Source: Geothrix oryzae (lineage in GTDB: Bacteria; Acidobacteriota; Holophagae; Holophagales; Holophagaceae). From it: 64,000 bases of DNA. Of the stretch, positions 16,890 through 25,968 are shown piece after piece (the stretch's first letter is position 1; every line of letters starts with the position of its first letter). Location: positions 2,666,001-2,730,000 of the forward strand of contig NZ_AP027079.1 of assembly GCF_030295385.1 (NCBI RefSeq). The letters run 5' to 3'. The notes under the pieces are model-generated. The model was not told the DNA's origin. It saw nothing but the letters and a program-made list of their open reading frames with translations, and made no database searches. Made by a program: the position numbers and the translations under genes.

Positions 16890-18191
16890 ATGGACCGACT
16901 GGTGATCCAAGGTGGACATCCCCTGCGGGGGCGCATCCGGGTGTCGGGGGCGAAGAACGCGGCCCTGCCCTGCCTCGCGGCGGCCCTGTTGACGCCCGAC
17001 CCGGTCTTGCTGTCCAACCTGCCCGCCGTGGCCGACATCCGCACCATGGTGAAGGTGCTGCAGGCCCTGGGTACGGAGGCCTCGCTGGAACCGGAAGGCG
17101 AGGGCTTCGAGCTGACCGCCCGGCTGGCCTGCGCCGGCAGCGAGGATCCCAAGGCCCCCTATGACCTGGTGAAGACCATGCGGGCCTCCATCCTGGTGCT
17201 GGGGCCCCTGCTCGCCCGCTTCGGCAAGGCCACCGTGAGCCTCCCCGGCGGCTGCGCCATCGGTGCCCGCCCCGTGAACCTGCACCTGGAGGCCCTCGAG
17301 CGCATGGGCGCCCAGATCGAGATCAGCCACGGCTACATCCACGCCGCCGTGAAGGGCCCCCTGCAGGCCATCGACCACGCCTTCGAGAAGGTGAGCGTGG
17401 GCGCCACGGAGAACATCCTCATGGCCGCCGCCCTGGCCAAGGGCACCACGGTCCTGCGCAACGCGGCCATGGAGCCCGAGATCGGCGACCTGGCCCAGCT
17501 GCTCGTCAAGATGGGCGCCCAGATCGAGGGCATCGGCACGGGAACCCTCACCATCACCGGCGTGGCGAAGCTCCATGGCTGCGAGCACGCGGTCATCGCC
17601 GACCGCATCGAGGCCGGCACCTACCTCTGCGCCGTGGCCGCAGCCTGCGGCGATGTGGTGCTGGACCGCTGCGAGCCCGGACACCTCCGCGCGCTGCTGG
17701 ACCTGCTGGAGCGGGCGGGCTGCCTGGTCACCGAGCGGGAGGGCCAGGACGGCCGCCAGCTCCGCATCCAGCGGGAGCCCGGCCAGAAGCTGCGGTCCAA
17801 GGATGTCACCACCCTGCCCTTCCCCGGGTTCCCCACGGACCTGCAGGCCCAGGTGATGGCCGTCATGACGCAGGCCTGCGGCATCAGCGTCATCAACGAG
17901 GGCATCTTCGAGAACCGCTTCCAGCACGCCATGGAGCTGGAGCGCCTGGGTGCGAACCTCCGCACGGACGGCCACCGCGCCATCGTGGCCGGCCCCGCGG
18001 ACCTGACCGGGTGCACGGTCATGGCCACGGACCTCCGGGCCAGCGCCGCCCTGGTCATCGCCGGCCTCGTGGCCAAGGGCGAGACCATCGTCGACCGCAT
18101 CTATCACCTCGACCGCGGCTACGCCGGCCTGGAGAAAAAGCTCCAGGGCGTCGGGGCCCGCATCGAGCGGGTGGGTGGCGGCAAGGTCTAG
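16890..18191 (+). CDS. murA: UDP-N-acetylglucosamine 1-carboxyvinyltransferase
   Basis: 433-aa enzyme of the first committed step of peptidoglycan synthesis (PEP transfer to UDP-GlcNAc). N-terminal GGHPLRGRIRVSGAKNAALP, the fosfomycin-target Cys in SLPGGCAIGARPVNLHL, IEAGTYLCA, and the C-terminal DLRASAALVIAGLVAKGETIVDRIYHLDRGY are textbook MurA. Cys at the active site (rather than Asp) predicts fosfomycin sensitivity of the enzyme. It follows the small signal peptidase by 40 bp on the same strand and is followed by a WYL regulator. Confidence 0.97.
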   Translation: MDRLVIQGGHPLRGRIRVSGAKNAALPCLAAALLTPDPVLLSNLPAVADIRTMVKVLQALGTEASLEPEGEGFELTARLACAGSEDPKAPYDLVKTMRASILVLGPLLARFGKATVSLPGGCAIGARPVNLHLEALERMGAQIEISHGYIHAAVKGPLQAIDHAFEKVSVGATENILMAAALAKGTTVLRNAAMEPEIGDLAQLLVKMGAQIEGIGTGTLTITGVAKLHGCEHAVIADRIEAGTYLCAVAAACGDVVLDRCEPGHLRALLDLLERAGCLVTEREGQDGRQLRIQREPGQKLRSKDVTTLPFPGFPTDLQAQVMAVMTQACGISVINEGIFENRFQHAMELERLGANLRTDGHRAIVAGPADLTGCTVMATDLRASAALVIAGLVAKGETIVDRIYHLDRGYAGLEKKLQGVGARIERVGGGKV

Positions 18192-18218
18192 CCGACCGCG
18201 CGCACCGCCTGAATCCCC

Positions 18219-18905
18219 ATGCGCCGCGCCGACCGCCTGTTCCAGATCGTGCAGCTGCTGCGGCGGGACCGCATCAGCACCGCGGCCCGCCTTTCCCGGG
18301 AGCTCGGCGTCAGCGAGCGCACCCTCTACCGCGACATCGCGGACCTCATGGCCTCGGGCGTGCCCATCGAGAGCGAAGCCGGCGTGGGCTACAGCCTCCC
18401 CCGGCACTTCGACCTCCCTCCTCTCATGCTCAACGCAGAGGAAGGCGAGGCGCTGCTCCTGGGCGCCCGCGTCGTGGCCGCCTGGGGTGATCCCTCCCTC
18501 CGGGAGGCCGCGGAGAGCCTCCTCCGGAAAGTGGAGGCCGTCCTGCCGCCGGACCGGAGGCGGTCCCTGTCGGACCTGCCTTTCCTGGTGCCGGACTTCC
18601 ATGTCCCTCCGGAAACCGCCCGCTTCCTTGGCGAGCTGCGCCGGGGCCTGCGCGAGCATCGCCGCGTCCAGATCACCTACGCGCGTGCCGACGGGACCGC
18701 CTCGACCCGGGTGCTGCAGCCCCTGGGCCTGGTCTTCTGGGGCTACCGGTGGCACCTCGCGGCCTGGTGCGAGCTGCGCGAGGCCCTCCGCACCTTCCGC
18801 GTGGACCGCATCCAGTCCAGCGAGGTGCTCGACCCCTTCGAGCCGACCCCTGGTCGGGGCCTGGAGGACTACCTTGGACAATTCCGGGCCGGACCTTCCA
18901 GGTAA
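18219..18905 (+). CDS. HTH-WYL transcriptional regulator (YafY-type)
   Basis: 228-aa regulator. Residues 1-62 form a DeoR-like winged helix (AARLSRELGVSERTLYRDIADL), and residues 135-205 a WYL domain (VQITYARADGTASTRVLQPLGLVFWGYRWHLAAWC..FRVDRI), a ligand- or nucleic-acid-sensing fold. Such single-gene YafY regulators often control adjacent small enzymes; the DinB-like gene begins 84 bp downstream. Its ligand is unknown. Confidence 0.9.
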   Translation: MRRADRLFQIVQLLRRDRISTAARLSRELGVSERTLYRDIADLMASGVPIESEAGVGYSLPRHFDLPPLMLNAEEGEALLLGARVVAAWGDPSLREAAESLLRKVEAVLPPDRRRSLSDLPFLVPDFHVPPETARFLGELRRGLREHRRVQITYARADGTASTRVLQPLGLVFWGYRWHLAAWCELREALRTFRVDRIQSSEVLDPFEPTPGRGLEDYLGQFRAGPSR

Positions 18906-18989
18906 TCCCGCTCGGGGATGAACCCTCCTGCCACCAGGTTGTCAGGAGCCCTGACCTATCCTGGACCTCCTTCATCCAAGGAGCCCCCG

Positions 18990-19493
18990 ATGCCGCTCTC
19001 CCAAGCCCTCCTCCCCGAGTTCCAGCACGAAATGGCGAGCCTCCGCCGCGTGATCGAACGGATCCCCGCCGGTCGGATGGACTACCGTCCCCACCCCAAG
19101 TCATTCACACTGGGCGACCTAGCGAATCACCTGGTCACGATTCCCGGCTGGACCATCAGCACCCTGACCCGCACCGAGCTGGATTTCGGCCTGCCCGAGA
19201 CCCGCGCCAGCCAGCCGAAGCCGAGCGACACCGTCGAAGGGCTGCTCCGGACCCTGGACCAGGGTGTGGAGGGGGCGCTGGAAGCCCTGGCCAAGACCCC
19301 GGACGAGGCCTTCCAGGTGATCTGGACCCTCAAGAACGAGGGCCAGGTGATCCTGGCCATGCCGCGCGCCGCGGTCTACCGCAGCTTCGTGATGAACCAC
19401 CTCATCCATCACCGGGCCCAGCTCGCCGTCTATCTCCGCCTGCTGGATGTGCCGGTCCCGTCCATCTACGGCCCCAGCGCCGACGAGAGCTGA
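18990..19493 (+). CDS. DinB-family metalloenzyme
   Basis: 167-aa four-helix-bundle protein of the DinB/YfiT superfamily. Metal-ligand histidines are in LANHLVTIPGW and in the C-terminal FVMNHLIHHRAQLAVYLR. Members are thiol-dependent transferases or damage-inducible proteins of mostly unknown substrate. The ATG at 18990 follows AAGGAG with ideal spacing. Adjacent to the WYL regulator, which may control it. Confidence 0.87.
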   Translation: MPLSQALLPEFQHEMASLRRVIERIPAGRMDYRPHPKSFTLGDLANHLVTIPGWTISTLTRTELDFGLPETRASQPKPSDTVEGLLRTLDQGVEGALEALAKTPDEAFQVIWTLKNEGQVILAMPRAAVYRSFVMNHLIHHRAQLAVYLRLLDVPVPSIYGPSADES

Positions 19494-19594
19494 GTTCCTC
19501 CCCCCGGGGAACCGGGCCAGGCTGCTTCCGCTTCATCCCTGTGACGACCTCCACGCGAGGGGTCGGCTACACTGGGTCCGAGATCGGGGGATCC

Positions 19595-20542
19595 ATGTTC
19601 GGCGAGATGAAGGTCTTTTCCGGGAGCAGCCACCCGGACCTGGCGAGAGGCATCGCTACGCACATGGGCATGCCCCTCGGCAAGCTGAAGGTCACCCGGT
19701 TCTCCAACGAGAACATCAAGGTGAAGGTCGAGGAGAATGTCCGCGAATCGGATGTCTTCGTGATCCAGACCTCCTGCCCGCCCGTCAGCGACAACCTGCT
19801 GGAGCTGCTGATCCTCATCGACGCCCTGAAATTCGCGTCCGCGGCCCGCATCACGGCGGTGCTGCCCTACTTCCCCTACGCCCGCAGCGACAAGAAGGAC
19901 GAGGCGCGCATCTCCATCACGGCCCGCCTGGTGGCCGACCTGCTGGAGACCGCCGGAGCCGACCGCGTGCTCACGATGACCCTGCACGCCCCGCAGATCC
20001 TGGGCTTCTTCCGCAAGCCCGCGGATCAGCTGCTGGCCACGCCCATCCTCACCAACTACTTCAAGACCAAGGATCTCTCCAATGCCGTGGTGGTGGCCAC
20101 GGATGCCGGGGCGGCCAAGTTCGCGGGCCATTTCGCCAAGCGGCTGTCCGTGCCCATGGCCATCATCGACAAGCGCCGTTTCGACGACTCAGAGAAGGCC
20201 CAGAGCGTGGCCCTGATCGGCGATGCGAAGGGCAAGGACGCCATCATCTACGACGACGAGATCGCCACCGGCGGCTCCATCAAGGAGGCGGCCCGCATCC
20301 TCCGCGAGTTCGGCGCCCGCACGGTGCGCGTGGGCGTCACCCACCCGGTGCTCTCCGGCAATGCCCTGGAGACCCTCACTTCCGCCAATCTGGATGAGCT
20401 GGTGGTCACCGACAGCATTCCGATCTCGCCCGAACGCGCCAAGGCCCTTCCGAACCTGCGGGTGCTTTCCACCGCCGCCCTCTTCGGGGATGCCATCCTT
20501 CGCATCCACGGGGGCCGCAGCATCAGCGAGATGATGGACTGA
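19595..20542 (+). CDS. prs: ribose-phosphate pyrophosphokinase
   Basis: 315-aa PRPP synthase, making PRPP from ribose-5-phosphate and ATP for nucleotide, His and Trp synthesis. It shows KVFSGSSHPDLA, the ATP-binding PYFPYARSDKKDEAR(I/S), catalytic-loop region DAGAAKFAGHFAKRL with an internal Lys, and the PRPP loop IIYDDEIATGGSI. GGGGG precedes the ATG at 19595. The stop overlaps the next ATG by one base (TGATG), coupling it to the methyltransferase. purC, another PRPP-pathway gene, is also in the window but far away. Confidence 0.96.
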   Translation: MFGEMKVFSGSSHPDLARGIATHMGMPLGKLKVTRFSNENIKVKVEENVRESDVFVIQTSCPPVSDNLLELLILIDALKFASAARITAVLPYFPYARSDKKDEARISITARLVADLLETAGADRVLTMTLHAPQILGFFRKPADQLLATPILTNYFKTKDLSNAVVVATDAGAAKFAGHFAKRLSVPMAIIDKRRFDDSEKAQSVALIGDAKGKDAIIYDDEIATGGSIKEAARILREFGARTVRVGVTHPVLSGNALETLTSANLDELVVTDSIPISPERAKALPNLRVLSTAALFGDAILRIHGGRSISEMMD

Positions 20543-21705
20543 TGCCCCTGCGCCTCGGTCCCATCGAGGCGCCGCCGGCCCTCGACCTGCTCGGGCCCCT
20601 CGGCCCCGAGATCGCCCGGCTGTTCACCAGGCCCTTCCTGGTACTCCACCGGGCGTCGGGTCTGTACACCGCCCGCACCTGCCTGCTGCTGCTCATGGAC
20701 CTGGGCTGGGAGGCCCGGTTGCGCGGCGGCACCACCCTCGACGCGCTCTGCGAGGGGCTCCCCGCCCAGGCTCGCAAGCCCCTGGCCTGGATGCTCCCCT
20801 TCCTCGCCTCGGAGGGCCTGCTGCAACGGGCCGGCGAGCGCTTCGTACTGACGGGCGAACCCGACCTGGACCTCGCCGGCCTCCGGGAGCAGGTGGAAGC
20901 CGAGGCGCCGGGCCACGGGTCCAACTTCGACCTGCTGGACGGCGTGCGCTCCCACATCCAGCCCTTCTTCACCGAAGGGAAGAGCGGCGACAGCCTCCTG
21001 TTCGACCTGGCCCTGTTCCCCCTCTGGCTCGCCTACTTCCGCAACGGCAACCTGGGGTACTTCCCCAACAACTGGCTCACCCTGCTGGCCCTCCGCGAAG
21101 GGCTCCCGGAAGGTGCGCGGATCCTGGAGCTGGGGGCCGGAGCCGGATCCTTCGCCCAGCTCGTCGCCCAGACCGGGGCCGAAGCGGGCTGGCTCGACCG
21201 CATCGCGGACTACCGCTTCACCGATGTGGCGCCCACCTTCCTGCGCCGGGCCCAGAGGGACCTGAAGAGCGCCGCGCCCGGACTGCCCGTCAGCTTCCAG
21301 GCCCTGGACATGAACCGGCCCCTCGGGGACCAGGGCATCGAGGCGGCGAGCCTGGATGCCATCGTGGGGATCAATGTGCTGCACGTGGCCCAGGATCTGG
21401 AAGCCACCCTGCGGGACCTGCGCGGCCGCCTGAAGCCGGGCGGTCGCCTGGTCCTGGGCGAATGCCTGAAGCCCACCCTGGACGCCCCCCTCTACCTCGA
21501 ATTCTTCTTCAGCTTCATCAAGAGCTTCACGGAGGTGAAACTCGACCCCCGCTGGCGCCCCCGCCATGGGTTCCTCACCCCCGAAGCCTGGCGCGAGGCC
21601 CTGGGCCACGCGGGCTTCTCCCGGATCGAGTACATCCCCCCGCCGCGCCCCCTGATGGACCAGCACCCCAGCTTCACCGTGGGCGCCATGTCCGCCTTCA
21701 CTTGA
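20542..21705 (+). CDS. class I SAM-dependent methyltransferase
   Basis: 387-aa protein with an N-terminal helical (possibly dimerisation, winged-helix-like) region of about 150 residues, then a Rossmann methyltransferase core: ILELGAGAGSFAQLVAQ (motif I), a DVAP acidic residue, LDAIVGINVLHVAQD (motif IV) and LKPGGRLVLGE (motif post-I). The LHVAQDLEATL..LKPGGRLVLGE pattern resembles C-methyltransferase domains of polyketide synthases and small-molecule MTs. Translationally coupled to prs; the substrate is unknown. Confidence 0.8.
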   Translation: MPLRLGPIEAPPALDLLGPLGPEIARLFTRPFLVLHRASGLYTARTCLLLLMDLGWEARLRGGTTLDALCEGLPAQARKPLAWMLPFLASEGLLQRAGERFVLTGEPDLDLAGLREQVEAEAPGHGSNFDLLDGVRSHIQPFFTEGKSGDSLLFDLALFPLWLAYFRNGNLGYFPNNWLTLLALREGLPEGARILELGAGAGSFAQLVAQTGAEAGWLDRIADYRFTDVAPTFLRRAQRDLKSAAPGLPVSFQALDMNRPLGDQGIEAASLDAIVGINVLHVAQDLEATLRDLRGRLKPGGRLVLGECLKPTLDAPLYLEFFFSFIKSFTEVKLDPRWRPRHGFLTPEAWREALGHAGFSRIEYIPPPRPLMDQHPSFTVGAMSAFT

Positions 21706-21709
21706 TCTC

Positions 21710-21745
21710 CCAAAGGAAGCGGCGCCGAGGCGCCGTTTCCTTTGG
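21710..21745. terminator. long palindromic hairpin between convergent genes (family copy 1)
   Basis: CCAAAGGAAGCGGCGCC and GGCGCCGTTTCCTTTGG form a 17-bp stem with one G-T pair and a 2-nt loop (GA). It separates the methyltransferase (+) from the RND pump (-), so it can serve both directions. Its core GGAAGCGGCGCC is shared with the hairpin at 27592-27627. Confidence 0.7.
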
Positions 21746-21758
21746 AATGAGGAAGGCA

Positions 21759-24700
21759 TCAACTCTGGGCGGCCCCTTCCCCCTTCGGCCTTCCCACCCA
21801 GGCGTAGAAGCTCGGCAACGCCAGCAGGGTGAAGAGCGTGCTCGTGATGAGTCCGCCCACCATGACGATGGCCAGGGGGCGTTCCAACTCACTGCCGCCG
21901 AGGCCGAGCAGCATCGGCATGAGGCCGAGGATGGCACTCCCGGCGGTCATGAGCTTGGGGCGCACGCGGCCGAGGCTGGCCTCTTTGAGGGCCTCGTGGA
22001 AGGGCAGGCCCGAGGCCACCAGGTGCTTGGCCTGGGTGATGAGCACCAGGCTGTTCTGCACCGCCACGCCGAAGAGTCCGATCATCCCGACGATGGAGCT
22101 GATGTTCCAGGTTTCCCCCGCGAGCCAGAGGGCGAAGAGCCCCCCGGCGAAGGCATCGGGCAGGGTCAGCACGACGACCATGACCTCACGCCAGCGGCCC
22201 AAAGCCAGGTAGAGGAGGCCCACCACGAGGACCAGGGCGACCCCGATGGCCACCATCAGCCGCTTCTGGGTCTCCCGGGCGTCCTCGATCTTGCCGCCCA
22301 GCTTCACGACGGTGCCCTTGGGCAGCGCGATGCCCTGCAGGGCCTTCTCCAGGCGATCAGCCGTTCCACCGAGGTCGCCCGTGGTGCGGACATTCAGGGC
22401 CAGGCGGCGCTGGGCCGCTTCGCGCCGGATCAGGCTGGGCGTGCTGGCCTCCTCGAAACGGGCCACCTGACCCAGCTCCACCACGCGGCCGTCCTCGAGC
22501 ACCAGGGGCAGGCGCTTGAGGGTCTCGGGGCTGGTGCGGCCATCGTCCGGGAAGCGGACGATCCGTTCGACGCGCTGGGGGCCATCGAAGCGCGGGGTGG
22601 TGTCCAGACCCTGCAGGGCGGTCTTCAGCGTCTTCACGATGAGCGTTCGTGGGACATCGAGGCGCCGAAGCGCATCTTCGTCCGGCACCACGGTCCACTT
22701 CGGCAGGGACCCCGCGCCTTCCGGAGTGATCGAGGCCACGCCCGGCACTTTCCCGAGGGCTTCCTGGATGTCGGAGAGCTTGAGCTGGAGGGCCGCCAGG
22801 TCCGGGTGGAAGAGCTTCACCTGGATGTCCGCCGGCGTGCCGCCGATGCCTTCGGAGATGCGCATCTGCATGGGCGTGGTGAGTTCGACCGGGTAAGGCA
22901 GTTCCTCGGAGATTTCAGCGACCTCCCTCTGCACTTCGGGGGTGCGCTTGGTGCCATCCAGCACCACCAGCACATCGGAGATCGTGTGCGGCATGGGGTC
23001 TTCAGTGAGTTCAGAGCGGCCCGTGCGGCGATAGACGGACGACACGCCCGGGAGCTTCACGAGCTTCTGTTCGAGCTGGAAGTTGGCCTCATCCACGGCG
23101 GCGAGGCTGGTTTCCGCCGGCAGGATGCTGTTGAGGAGGAGGGCCCCTTCATCCAGATTGGGTAGGAAGTTGCTCCCCAGGCGCAGGGCCAGCCAGAGGC
23201 TGGGAAGGGTCAGGCCCAGGGCCAGCACCCGCACGATGGCGCCATGGCCCATGGCCCATTCGAGGGCGGGGCGATAGACGCGCTTCAGGGCCGCCACCAG
23301 GCGGGGCTCCTCAAGCTGGGCACCGGGCGGAAGGAACCGCTCCACAAGGGCTGGCACGAGGGTGAAGCTCAGCACGAGACTGAGGGTCATGGCCGCGGCG
23401 ATGGCCACGGCGAGGGGCGCGTAGAGCCGGCCCGCGAGTCCCCCGATGGCCAGCAGGGGGATGAAGACCGCCAGGATGACCAGCACTGCCGCGAGGATGG
23501 GCACACCCACTTCCGCGGCGGCCCGGGTGAGCGCGACCCTTCGGGGCTCCATGTGATCCCGATGTTCACGCAGCCGGTGCGCGAGGTTCTCCACCATGAT
23601 CACGGCGGCATCCACCAGCAGGCCCACGGCGATGGCGAGACCGCCCAGGGTCATGGCATTGAGGCCCATGCCCGCGGCATTCAAGGGGATCGCCGCCCCG
23701 AGGGTGGCCAGGGGCAGCACGGCGATGACGATCAGGGCCGCCCGGAAATTCCCCAGCAGGAGCACGAGCACCAGGGCGACAAAGAGCCCGCCGAGCAGGA
23801 GCGCCAGGGTCACGCCGTTCAAGGCGTGGGTGACGAGCCCCCCCTGGTCATACATCAGGGTCAGTTCCATGCCTTCCGGCAGGCTCTGGCGCAGTTCATC
23901 CAAGGCCTTCCGGGTCTCATGGGAGACCGTCATGGTTTCCGCCGTGGGCTGGCGGACCACCCGGAGGCTCACATCCTCATGGCCCTGGTGACGGGCGAGG
24001 CCGCGCCGGAAGCCGGCGCCTTCGCGGATTTCAGCCACATCGCCCAGGAGGACCGTCCCCCGGGGGGTCTTCAGGCGGAGCTTCTTCACGGCCTCGGGCT
24101 GGGCCGCGAGGCTGCCCACGGTGATGAACCAGCCCTTGTCCTGGATCTCCATCACCCCGGCGGCGGCGTCCTGGTGGGTGCCTTCCATGGCCTCGAGGAT
24201 CTGGGTGAGGCTCACGCCCTGGAGACGCATCCGCTCGGGCTGGACGATGACCTGGAGCTGGCGCTCCTCACCTCCCAGCCGCTCGACGCGGGCCACGCCG
24301 GGAACGGCCTGGAGCCGGGGGATGAGCACCTTCTCCGTGTGGTCCCGCAGCTTCATGGGATCCGTGGCAGGACCTTCCAGCACGATCTCCATGATCTCCT
24401 GGAGGCGCCCGGCAGCACTGGAGACGAGCGGGGCCCGAGTCCCCTCGGGGAAGTTGCCGACGATGCCCGCGAGGCGTTCGGCCACGAGCTGACGGGCCCG
24501 CCAGGGGTCGGTGCCGCCCTCGAAGGACACCACGACCTGGATCACTTCGGCCTGCACGGTGCTCACCACCCGCTTGACGCCGGGAAGGCCGCCGATGGCC
24601 TGCTCCACCGGCTGGGCCACGGTCAGCTCCAGCTCCGTGGCGGCGCGTCCCGGACTCTGGATGAGCAGGTTCAGGCTGGGAAGGGTGAGATCGGGGAACA

Positions 24701-24854
24701 GGTCGCGCTTCAGCGTGGCGAAGCTGGCGAGGCCGGCGACACCCCACACTGTGGCAAGCGCGAACACCCAGCCCTTGCGGGGGAGCATCCAGTCGAACCA
24801 GCGGCGGATCAGGGAGCGATGGCGGGGGGAGGAGGATTCAGTGGTCATGGTCAT
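21759..24854 (-). CDS. RND efflux pump, heavy-metal-efflux (CusA/CzcA) type
   Basis: 1031-aa inner-membrane proton-driven transporter of a tripartite pump. N-terminal TM then porter domain, the central helix cluster with LGGLAIAVGLLVDAAVIMVENLAHRL (TM4 proton-relay region with the D-containing motif of HME pumps), a duplicated C-terminal half ending in LMLGLGGSELERPLAIVMVGGLITSTLFTLLALPSFY. The relatedness to CzcA/CusA is clear, but Cus-type Met or Czc-type Asp/Glu substrate residues cannot be assigned with confidence. It is the last gene of the operon (Cys-rich protein, TolC, adaptor, RND) and overlaps the adaptor by 17 bp. Confidence 0.92.
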   Translation of the reverse strand: MTMTTESSSPRHRSLIRRWFDWMLPRKGWVFALATVWGVAGLASFATLKRDLFPDLTLPSLNLLIQSPGRAATELELTVAQPVEQAIGGLPGVKRVVSTVQAEVIQVVVSFEGGTDPWRARQLVAERLAGIVGNFPEGTRAPLVSSAAGRLQEIMEIVLEGPATDPMKLRDHTEKVLIPRLQAVPGVARVERLGGEERQLQVIVQPERMRLQGVSLTQILEAMEGTHQDAAAGVMEIQDKGWFITVGSLAAQPEAVKKLRLKTPRGTVLLGDVAEIREGAGFRRGLARHQGHEDVSLRVVRQPTAETMTVSHETRKALDELRQSLPEGMELTLMYDQGGLVTHALNGVTLALLLGGLFVALVLVLLLGNFRAALIVIAVLPLATLGAAIPLNAAGMGLNAMTLGGLAIAVGLLVDAAVIMVENLAHRLREHRDHMEPRRVALTRAAAEVGVPILAAVLVILAVFIPLLAIGGLAGRLYAPLAVAIAAAMTLSLVLSFTLVPALVERFLPPGAQLEEPRLVAALKRVYRPALEWAMGHGAIVRVLALGLTLPSLWLALRLGSNFLPNLDEGALLLNSILPAETSLAAVDEANFQLEQKLVKLPGVSSVYRRTGRSELTEDPMPHTISDVLVVLDGTKRTPEVQREVAEISEELPYPVELTTPMQMRISEGIGGTPADIQVKLFHPDLAALQLKLSDIQEALGKVPGVASITPEGAGSLPKWTVVPDEDALRRLDVPRTLIVKTLKTALQGLDTTPRFDGPQRVERIVRFPDDGRTSPETLKRLPLVLEDGRVVELGQVARFEEASTPSLIRREAAQRRLALNVRTTGDLGGTADRLEKALQGIALPKGTVVKLGGKIEDARETQKRLMVAIGVALVLVVGLLYLALGRWREVMVVVLTLPDAFAGGLFALWLAGETWNISSIVGMIGLFGVAVQNSLVLITQAKHLVASGLPFHEALKEASLGRVRPKLMTAGSAILGLMPMLLGLGGSELERPLAIVMVGGLITSTLFTLLALPSFYAWVGRPKGEGAAQS

Positions 24855-25968
24855 CCCCTCCGCTCTTGCGCTTGATCTGGAGGGACTTCAGCAGGTAGGC
24901 GCCCTCGCCCACCACGGTCTCGCCGGGCTTCACGCCGTCGAGCACCATCACATCGGTACCCAGCTCAGGCCCTCGGCGCACGGGACGGAACTCGGCCTCC
25001 TCTCCTTCCTTCACGAAGACGCCCCAGGTGCCTTCCACCTGCTGCAGGGCGCTCTGGGGGAGGACGACGGTCTTCGCCAGAGGGACATGGATCTCCAACG
25101 GTGTTCCGGGGATCGGCAGAGGACCGCCCAGCAGGCGAAGGCGATAGCTCAGCCGCCGCGTGTCCGTGGTGAGGATCATGGGTGTGCCCTCCAGGCGGGC
25201 CTTCCATCGCTGGCCGTCGCCCTTGCGGGCCTCCGTCACGGTGCCGGGCTGCCAGTTTTCGGGCGCGGGGAGGGGCAGTTCCAGCTGCACGATGGCGGCG
25301 AAGGCCGATTGGAAGCGCCCCAGTTCCTGGCCGGCCTCGACGCCCTGGCCGAGTTGGATCTTGTAAGCCGTGACGGAGCCCGCCCTCGGGGCCTTCACGG
25401 TCATCACCGCACCGGCCATCTCGGGATTCAGCCCCCGGGCCTCCAGAGCGAGCCGGGCGGCTTCCTCGTCAGCCCGCGCGGTGGCAGCTTCGCTCTTGGC
25501 GGCTTCCAGTTCCCGGCGGGATCCGGCCTGGGCTTCGTAGAGCCGCTGTTCCCGGGCCCATTCGCCCTCGGTGCGGTCACGCTTGGCCCGGGCGGACAGC
25601 CAGTCGGCCTTGAGGCGGGCCAGCTCGGGGCTCTGGAGGGTGAACAATCCGGCACCAGCGCCGACATGCTGACCGGGAGGAACCTGGATGGCCGAGACGA
25701 TGCCCTTCACCGGGCTGCTGAGGATGGCCTGGGCGGATTCGTCACCGATGGCCTCGGCGGGATACCAGGCACCTTCGGCCCTGGGTTCGGAGACCACCAG
25801 GAAACGGAGGCCCCGGATGTCCTTCAGGGAGAGATGGACCCCCTCGCCGTCGTGGGTGCCCTCCGCCTGATGGGATTCCCTGACCTCGGTCGGTGCGGCC
25901 TTGCGTTCGCAGGCCACCATGGCCCCCAGCGCGAGTGTCAGCACGGAAAGTCGGATGGTGGGGTTCAT
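24838..25968 (-). CDS. RND periplasmic adaptor (membrane fusion) lipoprotein
   Basis: 376-aa HlyD/CusB-family adaptor linking the RND pump to TolC. It has a signal peptide ending in AMVAC (lipobox-like), a barrel-sandwich lipoyl half (VKGIVSAIQVPPGQHVGAGAGLFTLQSPELA..APRAGSVTAYKIQLGQGVEAGQELG) flanking a coiled-coil hairpin (about residues 135-190), and a C-terminal membrane-proximal domain. The extreme C-terminus is GGDDHDH, a His/Asp tail that could bind metal ions. ATG 25968 has GAGG upstream and overlaps the TolC stop (ATGA). Confidence 0.9.
   Translation of the reverse strand: MNPTIRLSVLTLALGAMVACERKAAPTEVRESHQAEGTHDGEGVHLSLKDIRGLRFLVVSEPRAEGAWYPAEAIGDESAQAILSSPVKGIVSAIQVPPGQHVGAGAGLFTLQSPELARLKADWLSARAKRDRTEGEWAREQRLYEAQAGSRRELEAAKSEAATARADEEAARLALEARGLNPEMAGAVMTVKAPRAGSVTAYKIQLGQGVEAGQELGRFQSAFAAIVQLELPLPAPENWQPGTVTEARKGDGQRWKARLEGTPMILTTDTRRLSYRLRLLGGPLPIPGTPLEIHVPLAKTVVLPQSALQQVEGTWGVFVKEGEEAEFRPVRRGPELGTDVMVLDGVKPGETVVGEGAYLLKSLQIKRKSGGDDHDH

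Noticed and set aside
21759-24854. Assigning the RND pump to Cu/Ag (CusA) or Co/Zn/Cd (CzcA)
   Set aside because: The substrate-determining residues could not be aligned with confidence by eye, so only the HME class is given.
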